Below are positions 58,442 through 64,000 of a stretch of DNA of 64,000 nucleotides, piece by piece. Under the pieces are notes generated by a model. It saw only the letters and a list, made by a program, of their open reading frames with translations. It had not been told where the DNA came from and searched no databases. Position numbers and translations under genes: made by a program. Source of the DNA: Rubripirellula lacrimiformis (GTDB lineage Bacteria > Planctomycetota > Planctomycetia > Pirellulales > Pirellulaceae); NCBI RefSeq assembly GCF_007741535.1, contig NZ_CP036525.1, positions 8,432,001 to 8,496,000 of the forward strand, in the 5' to 3' direction. Numbering within the stretch: the stretch's first letter is position 1; every line of letters starts with the position of its first letter.

Positions 58442-60124
58442 ATGTCCAATTCAAAACGTAGGTTCACAGGGCTGCTAATCGCGGCCATGGCTGCTGCAGG
58501 AATGCAGCACTCGGCGCCACTGATGGCCCAGGTCACCAGCGCGATCAACGCCGACACAGTGCTGTCAGATCCCGACGCGGTTGGATCGCAGATAGCGGTC
58601 ACCGAGGTCGCTGATCCCCATCAGGTCACGTCGCTGGTGATGGACAGCGAAGTGGCGCCCGTTGGCTTTGATTCCTGCCTGTTGCCCAACCGTGCCAGCG
58701 CATGCGATCAGGCCGGTGACGGTTGCAGTTGCCTAGCGGGATGCGACGAAATCGGCGGCTGTGATGCCTGTGGTTGTGCCTCGGCGACCGCGAAACCAGC
58801 CGCGACGAAAGCAGGCTGTGCTGATTCGCATAAGGGTGTGTTCTATGCAAACGATTTCAGCTATCTGAAAGACCCGTGCAATCAAAGCGAGTGTTTCGGC
58901 GACTGCTTGAAGTTGATGCCCGTTGCCGGTGGCAAGCTTGGCACGCTTGATGTTGGCGGCCAACTGCGGCTGCGATATCACCACGAAGCGGGCATGGGCC
59001 GACAGGCTGGCCGGTCAGGATTCCAGGACACGAAAAACGACTTTTTGTTGTCGCGTTTACGGGTCTACAACAACTGGAAGATCAACAATGACGTGCGGGT
59101 CTATGCCGAAGGTATCTTCGCGGACGCTACCGCCAACAGCGCCTACATCCCTCGCCCGATCGATCGCAACTCTGCCGATATCCTGAACCTATTCGTCGAT
59201 CTGCAATTGACCGACAACGCCTCGGTTCGCATCGGTCGGCAAGAGTTGTTGTTTGGATCGCAGCGTGTTGTGTCGCCGCTGGATTGGGCCAACACTCGGC
59301 GTACCTTCGAAGGCGTCCGAGGAACCATCCAAGTCGGCGACTGGACCATCGACCCGTTCTTTACCAACCTGGTCCCCGTCACCGCTTTTGATTTTGATGA
59401 AGCCGACTATGACCAGTCGTTCTACGGAGTCTATGCATCGGGCAAAGGTTTCGGCGGACACAACACCGACTTGTATTACCTCGGATACGACAACGACATC
59501 CAAGGTGCTCCGGTCACCACCAATTTCGAGTTGCACACCTTTGGCGGCCGAGTGAACGGCAAACTAGCCAATGGACCGCTAATGTTCGATGTCGAAGGAG
59601 CCTATCAGACGGGCAAACAACAGGGCCTTGGTCTTGACCATCGGGCCGGATTCTTTACCGCCGGTCTGGGATACCAATTCAAGGACGTCGCCTGGAAACC
59701 CACGTTGTGGACGTACTACGATTACGCTTCGGGCAATGATGCCGGTGGTTCATTCAACCGATACAACCAACTGTTCCCGTTGGCTCACAAGTATCTCGGC
59801 TTCATCGATGCCGCCGCGCGTTCGAACATCTCGTCGCCAAACGCTCTGTTGACGATGTCGCCTTCGAAGAAGATGAAACTTCTGGCTTGGTACTACTACC
59901 TAGGCGCCGACGAAAAAGGGGACGTGATCCCAGGCGTGGCCGTTCCATCCAACCAGAATCTGGTCGACGACGACTTCGGCAACGAATTGGACTTGGTCGC
60001 CAGTTACACGATTGGACCGCGGTCAGATATCCTGTTCGGCTACTCGCACCTTTGGCGTGGCGACAAGATCATCGGCACCAACGATGCTGATTTCTTCTAT
60101 TCGCAGTACACGCTGAATTTCTAA
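58442..60124 (+). CDS. Cys-rich alginate-export-type outer-membrane porin
   Basis: 560 residues from the ATG at 58442. Signal peptide (RRFTGLLIAAMAAAGMQHSAP), then a cysteine-rich segment (residues about 80-150: CSCLAGCDEIGGCDACGCAS, CNQSECFGDCLK). From about 160 on, a beta-barrel of the alginate-export/AlgE type: GGQLRLRYHHEAGM, then RVYNNWKINNDVRVYAEGIF, VRIGRQELLFGSQRVVSPLD, YSQYTLNF at the end with terminal Phe. Lying divergent from nrtA, it is a candidate outer-membrane entry for nitrate, though the true substrate is unknown. Confidence 0.75.
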   Translation: MSNSKRRFTGLLIAAMAAAGMQHSAPLMAQVTSAINADTVLSDPDAVGSQIAVTEVADPHQVTSLVMDSEVAPVGFDSCLLPNRASACDQAGDGCSCLAGCDEIGGCDACGCASATAKPAATKAGCADSHKGVFYANDFSYLKDPCNQSECFGDCLKLMPVAGGKLGTLDVGGQLRLRYHHEAGMGRQAGRSGFQDTKNDFLLSRLRVYNNWKINNDVRVYAEGIFADATANSAYIPRPIDRNSADILNLFVDLQLTDNASVRIGRQELLFGSQRVVSPLDWANTRRTFEGVRGTIQVGDWTIDPFFTNLVPVTAFDFDEADYDQSFYGVYASGKGFGGHNTDLYYLGYDNDIQGAPVTTNFELHTFGGRVNGKLANGPLMFDVEGAYQTGKQQGLGLDHRAGFFTAGLGYQFKDVAWKPTLWTYYDYASGNDAGGSFNRYNQLFPLAHKYLGFIDAAARSNISSPNALLTMSPSKKMKLLAWYYYLGADEKGDVIPGVAVPSNQNLVDDDFGNELDLVASYTIGPRSDILFGYSHLWRGDKIIGTNDADFFYSQYTLNF

Positions 60125-60230
60125 GCGATCAGCGAGATAGCGATCAGCGACATCCTGTACCCGATCGGCGGCAAAGCATAGGATCTGGCTTTCCTGTGCC
60201 TAGCCGGGTCGGGGTTTTGGTGACCATCGG

Positions 60231-61553
60231 ATGAAGACAATCGACGCCACACGTTCACTGATCGAAAGGCCGTTTGCCCGTGTCTGGGCCGTGTTCGCGT
60301 TGTTGCTGATCGCGTCGACTTGGCGACTGTGGTTTCCATCACAATCCCTGATGACGGGATCCCCGCCGGCCTATCCGTCGGCCCCGCTGTTCCCGCTGGT
60401 CCAGAGCATCGCTGCGGCCAGATTGCCGATGGCGGAGATCGTCACCAGCAGTCTTGTCGTCATCGGTTTGGTGGCGGCCGTCTTGGGCACCCGTCGGTGG
60501 TGCTGGTGGTTGGTCGTCGCCGGCTTGCTGATTTCGTTCATGCTGGACCAACATCGGCTGCAACCGTGGGCCTACCAGTTGGCGATCTATGGGATGATGT
60601 TCGCCACGTTGAACCAACGATCGCTGCGGCGTTGGTTGATCCCGATGGCGGCTAGCGTGTACTTCTATAGCGCCCTGGGAAAGTTTGATTTCCAGTTCAC
60701 TCATACGGTGGGCCAAGATTTTCTGCAGACGTTGACCGCGGCCCTGGGCGGGTTCGCCGAACGGATGGATATCGAACAACGATCCAAGCTGGCATTGTTG
60801 TTTCCAGGTCTAGAGATGTTGTTGGCCATCGGAATCCTGTTTCGCCGCACGCGGCCCGCGGCGGGGCTAGGGGTGATGGCGATGCACACATCCCTGATCT
60901 TCGTGCTTGGTCCTTGGCGACTGGATCACAGCCTGGGCGTTTTGGTTTGGAACGTGGCCTTGCTGTTCCAAGCCTATCGGTGGTTTTGGATCGATGCGCG
61001 GTCGATCCGGCCAACGGACGACAAGGTGCCCAGCAAGAACCAGCTGGACGAATCGGAGTCCCATCCGACTCCGACCGACGTCCATTCCGTGCTGCCGAAT
61101 TCGGTTGCCGCACCGTTTGTGATCGGGGTCGTGATCTTTGCCTTGATCGCGCCGTTGGGGGAACGATCAGGATGGTGGGACCATTGGTTGTCATGGTCGC
61201 TGTATTCACCCCACACCAGCCGAGTGGATATTCAAGTCCATCGCACAGCCGTGTCCGAATTCGATGATTCGGTCGCAGCCCTGTTTGATCCCGACAACGA
61301 TGGCGACGGTTGGCAGACTCTGGCGATGGATCGATGGTCGCTGCAATCCCGCAAGGTTCCAATCTATCCGCAGGCCAGATACCAATTGGCGATCGCATCG
61401 ATGTTTGCTGATCGTCATGATTTGGGCAGCGAGATCCGCGGCCGGTTCCAAGGCGTTTCGGATCGGTGGACCGGCCAACGATCCGAAAACTTTCTATTCA
61501 ATGCTGCCGACATCGATCGAGCCAGAAGACAATACTGGCTGTCACGACCGTGA
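60231..61553 (+). CDS. Polytopic membrane protein (DoxX/HTTM-like), unknown function
   Basis: 440 residues. About six or seven membrane helices: VWAVFALLLIASTWRLWFPS, MAEIVTSSLVVIGLVAAVLG, WWLVVAGLLISFMLD, LIPMAASVYFYSALGKFDFQ, PGLEMLLAIGILFRRTRPAA, GVLVWNVALLFQAYRWFWID. The ALGKFDFQFTH and GLEMLLAIGILF segments recall HTTM/DoxX-like proteins. C-terminal ~150 residues soluble. It starts 107 nt after the porin and could be in one transcript. Confidence 0.55.
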   Translation: MKTIDATRSLIERPFARVWAVFALLLIASTWRLWFPSQSLMTGSPPAYPSAPLFPLVQSIAAARLPMAEIVTSSLVVIGLVAAVLGTRRWCWWLVVAGLLISFMLDQHRLQPWAYQLAIYGMMFATLNQRSLRRWLIPMAASVYFYSALGKFDFQFTHTVGQDFLQTLTAALGGFAERMDIEQRSKLALLFPGLEMLLAIGILFRRTRPAAGLGVMAMHTSLIFVLGPWRLDHSLGVLVWNVALLFQAYRWFWIDARSIRPTDDKVPSKNQLDESESHPTPTDVHSVLPNSVAAPFVIGVVIFALIAPLGERSGWWDHWLSWSLYSPHTSRVDIQVHRTAVSEFDDSVAALFDPDNDGDGWQTLAMDRWSLQSRKVPIYPQARYQLAIASMFADRHDLGSEIRGRFQGVSDRWTGQRSENFLFNAADIDRARRQYWLSRP

Positions 61554-61627
61554 CCGGGCCGATGATTTGCGATTCCCGACGACGGATCGTTCCCACCGCG
61601 ATCTTCCAATCAAGGTCAGCCACAAGG

Positions 61628-62956
61628 CTACAACGACTGAGTGTCGGCGATGTTTTGTTCGCGGGTCGCTGCGTCAAAGAATCCGTTTTCGCGTAGCACT
61701 TCCGAACGTTGCCGGTGCAGCAGCGGGTTGGCGGGCAGCACCTTGGTTGCCGTTTCCAGCCAGTCTCTGGCTTTCACCCAATCAAACTGGCGATACGTCG
61801 ATGCGACGGAGGCTAGTTTTTCCGGATCGGCTTGGCGGATCACTTCCGAGCGCGCGTAACGCAACGTATCGACGACGGAATTGGCGCGATAGAACCGATC
61901 CATCGCTTCGCCGGCACGATCATGCTGCGATTTTTGGGTCAGCGCGTCTGCCAGCAAATAGTTCAAACTAGCGTCCTCGGGAAAGAACTTTAACATCGGC
62001 GTCAACGTCGAAATCACGTCATCGGGTTGATGCTGCAAACTGTAGTACTGGGCCAGTCGACGGCCAGCCGGATAGACGGATGCATCGCTGCGAGCGATCG
62101 GTTCTAGAATGCGAACGGCATCGGATTGCCGCTGCATTCGCCACAACGTTTCCGCCATCTGGATCCGAATGTCCCACCGCTCGGGCGCCGATTCCAATGC
62201 ATCTTGATAGGCCACCAATGCAGCGCCATCTTGCGATCGATTGGATAGGATTTGTGCCTTGCCAAGGTGGCTTTCTACCAACGCGTGATCGCGTCTGGCC
62301 GATTCGGTAAACATCGTGAGCGCTGAATCTTCATCGTCACTGCGAAGGTCGATAAACCCTTTCCAGTAGTACGGGCGACCGTCGCTTGGGAACTGTTCGA
62401 TCCATCGATCTAGCAAATCGATTGCCGAAGACGTCTGACCTAAACCCGCGTGCCCCAACGCGTAGGCTTCGTAGATCGCGGGCCGATCGTCAGGCGCCTG
62501 ATCCAAATGGATTTCTAGTTTCTGCAACAGTGCAGGGTTCAGGTCCCCGTTCTGTACATCCAAAAGATCTCGTTCACGTTGGACAGCTTGGCGATCGAAA
62601 CCGCCTGACGTCGCGGTGCGAAGATGTTCCTGGGCCAGCGCGTATCCGTCTTGTTGGCGGGCCACCCGGGCCAGCAAATAATAGACTCGTCCGCGGTCCA
62701 TCCCCCACGCCGGATAGTCGGCCAGGTGCTGTTGCGCTTTCTGGAATCGCCACTGCCCAATGGCCTGTTCGGCATGCTGGATGTGTCGCCCCGGTATCCA
62801 CCAAAGCATCCCAGCGATCACCACCAACGTGGCCAGGACGGCCGCAACGAGCGTGCGAACACTTCTTCGTTTACGATCATTCTGGACTTCGCCGGGCGGT
62901 TGGCGCCGATCGACATGCTCCTTTCCAGAACCGTTCTTCCTGTGTCGTTTTGCCAT
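61628..62956 (-). CDS. TPR-repeat membrane protein
   Basis: 442 residues: basic N-terminus, one transmembrane helix (VRTLVAAVLATLVVIAGMLW), then about ten tetratricopeptide-like helix pairs (RVYYLLARVARQQDGYALAQ, AIYEAYALGHAGLGQTSSAI, RPYYWKGFIDLRSDDEDSAL, LNYLLADALTQKSQHDRAGE). Probably a periplasmic scaffold. It lies 2 nt downstream of the FG-GAP gene on the same strand and is likely co-expressed with it. Confidence 0.7.
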   Translation of the reverse strand: MAKRHRKNGSGKEHVDRRQPPGEVQNDRKRRSVRTLVAAVLATLVVIAGMLWWIPGRHIQHAEQAIGQWRFQKAQQHLADYPAWGMDRGRVYYLLARVARQQDGYALAQEHLRTATSGGFDRQAVQRERDLLDVQNGDLNPALLQKLEIHLDQAPDDRPAIYEAYALGHAGLGQTSSAIDLLDRWIEQFPSDGRPYYWKGFIDLRSDDEDSALTMFTESARRDHALVESHLGKAQILSNRSQDGAALVAYQDALESAPERWDIRIQMAETLWRMQRQSDAVRILEPIARSDASVYPAGRRLAQYYSLQHQPDDVISTLTPMLKFFPEDASLNYLLADALTQKSQHDRAGEAMDRFYRANSVVDTLRYARSEVIRQADPEKLASVASTYRQFDWVKARDWLETATKVLPANPLLHRQRSEVLRENGFFDAATREQNIADTQSL

Positions 62957-62958
62957 CG

Positions 62959-63999
62959 CTAGGGATTCGTCCGATTGCGAAAATAGACCACCGGATCCGA
63001 CATGCGGGTGTCTTGGTCGTAACGCCCTAGCAGCAGATCCAGATCATCGTCGCCATCAAGATCCATCAATTCACAGGATGCCCAATCGCATTGGCCCGAC
63101 AGTAGACGATGGCGGGCAAATTCACCGGGGGCGGTCTGTTCCAACCAGATCGCACCATCGAATCGATCATCCGCGGATCGATCGGAATCCGATGCGTCGA
63201 ACGAGGCAGATCGACTGATCAAGGCCACCGCAGCGATGTCCAAATCACCATCCAGATCGATATCACCAACGACCGCGCGGTAGACGCCTGGCATCGAAGT
63301 CAATCGGTGATGCGTGAAGGGAAACTCGCCTTCGTTTTCAAGCCAAGCGATGCCATGAAATGGCTTGGCCGTATGGTCGTCGAACGTGTCCCCGTTGGTG
63401 TACAAGATATCCAGGTCACCGTCCTGATCCAAATCCGTGACCTCGATGCCGCTGGACGCATAAGCCGGATCGGCGGCTGCAAAAATTCGGCGGGTATCGA
63501 ATTGGCCGTTGCCAAGGTTCAGATGAACATCCATGGTTTCATGTTGCTGTGACACCAACGTGACAATGTCCATCCGTCCGTCCCCGTTGATGTCGACCGG
63601 TGGAACGTGGATGGCTCCGTTGCGATCATCGATCACACGCGACTGGAATTGTGGAATGCCGTCGACCAGTCCGGTGTTGGTCAGCAGATGGATCGCCCCT
63701 TCGAATCGAAACCCAAACTCGGCAACGACAATGTCTTGGTCACCGTCTTGGTCATAATCGATTGGCCTGGCGTCACATACTCGGGACAGCCCCGTCTGCA
63801 GAAGTTCGGTTTTCCATCGCTGGTTCGCCGCGTCGGTGGCTTGCGGCGCCGCATCGCGGCCCTGCACATTCGAATGGATCCAGCATAGCGTGCCATAGCG
63901 TTGGTCGGCCGGAACGATGCTGCCCATGTCGGCAACCAGATAGTCGATTTCACCATCCCCGTCTAAGTCGGTCGGTTCTGAATGGACCGGATCGGCCAC
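62959..63999 (-). CDS. FG-GAP/VCBS repeat protein (5' end outside window)
   Basis: At least 346 residues, open at the window edge, so the N-terminus is missing. Repeated calcium-binding D-x-D-x-D-G motifs: DLDGDGEIDYLVADMG, DYDQDGDQDIVVAEFG, DINGDGRMDIVTL, DLDQDGDLDILYTNG, DIDLDGDLDIAAVAL and DLDGDDDLDLLLGRYD. They form a beta-propeller of the integrin-like type, common in exported planctomycete proteins. Function unknown. Confidence 0.75.
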   Translation of the reverse strand: MADPVHSEPTDLDGDGEIDYLVADMGSIVPADQRYGTLCWIHSNVQGRDAAPQATDAANQRWKTELLQTGLSRVCDARPIDYDQDGDQDIVVAEFGFRFEGAIHLLTNTGLVDGIPQFQSRVIDDRNGAIHVPPVDINGDGRMDIVTLVSQQHETMDVHLNLGNGQFDTRRIFAAADPAYASSGIEVTDLDQDGDLDILYTNGDTFDDHTAKPFHGIAWLENEGEFPFTHHRLTSMPGVYRAVVGDIDLDGDLDIAAVALISRSASFDASDSDRSADDRFDGAIWLEQTAPGEFARHRLLSGQCDWASCELMDLDGDDDLDLLLGRYDQDTRMSDPVVYFRNRTNP

Positions 64000-64000
64000 C

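Noticed and set aside
57682-58602. 306-residue frame on - strand between nrtA and porin
   Set aside because: It overlaps the start of the porin gene and has out-of-frame composition (Ser/Arg/Thr-rich) with no recognisable domain.

Overview
The window looks like a chromosome segment from a marine planctomycete of the Rhodopirellula/Pirellulaceae type. Evidence: moderately high GC; a protein beginning MNPYEPP and a TIGR03067-like protein, both typical of planctomycetes; FG-GAP and TPR proteins; a cysteine-rich alginate-export-type porin; and an assimilatory nitrate cluster with a Fe-S/NrfD fusion subunit. No rRNA or intact tRNA gene is present.

About 1.6-42.2 kb is a lambda-like siphovirus prophage. 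Its early genes run on the + strand (2.3-9 kb): small zinc proteins, an excisionase-like protein, csrA, a tyrosine recombinase, a DnaQ-like exonuclease, a putative metallopeptidase, a replication-initiator-like protein with ten 12-bp repeats inside its gene, and an ASCH gene cut short by a stop codon. Its late genes run on the - strand from 41.9 to 15.6 kb in lambda order: lysis/membrane genes, TerS, TerL, W-like, portal, prohead protease, capsid, decoration, connectors, tail fibre, tail tube, frameshifted tail chaperone, tape measure, tail tip. The right end is a 3' fragment of tRNA-Leu(UAA) at 42.22-42.27 kb, so an intact tRNA and attL are expected left of the window. Two extra genes, an HNH-like protein and a DUF3800 protein, sit in gaps of the late region. 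A motif reading TGTCCCGG on + (CCGGGACA on the coding strand) recurs in six late-region gaps upstream of gene starts.

Between the early and late modules (9.3-15.5 kb) lies a - strand array that looks like integron gene cassettes without an integron integrase (CALIN-like). The cassettes carry a DUF4279 protein, a lipoprotein, a DinB protein, a TIGR03067 protein, a PD-(D/E)XK nuclease and a P-loop ATPase. They share 5' borders reading GTTAYCCGACTRA and 3' borders ending in ATGGTTAYCCG, around imperfect palindromes. A 434-bp piece of the phage late end, carrying its own attC-like palindrome, occurs twice and flanks four of the cassettes. A truncated IS91-like transposase fragment lies inside the array.

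Right of the prophage (42.3-44.7 kb) are small + strand host genes (MNPYEPP membrane protein, ankyrin protein, two exported or anchored unknowns), then three hairpin repeats at 45.0-45.14 kb. From 57.7 to 45.2 kb a - strand operon encodes nitrate uptake and assimilation: nitrate-binding lipoprotein, permease, two ATPases, Fe-S/NrfD electron-transfer fusion, molybdopterin nitrate reductase, sirohaem nitrite reductase, and a flavoprotein reductase. A divergent porin gene starts across a 770-bp regulatory gap and may provide the outer-membrane route. The right end holds a polytopic membrane protein, a TPR protein and an FG-GAP protein that runs off the window.
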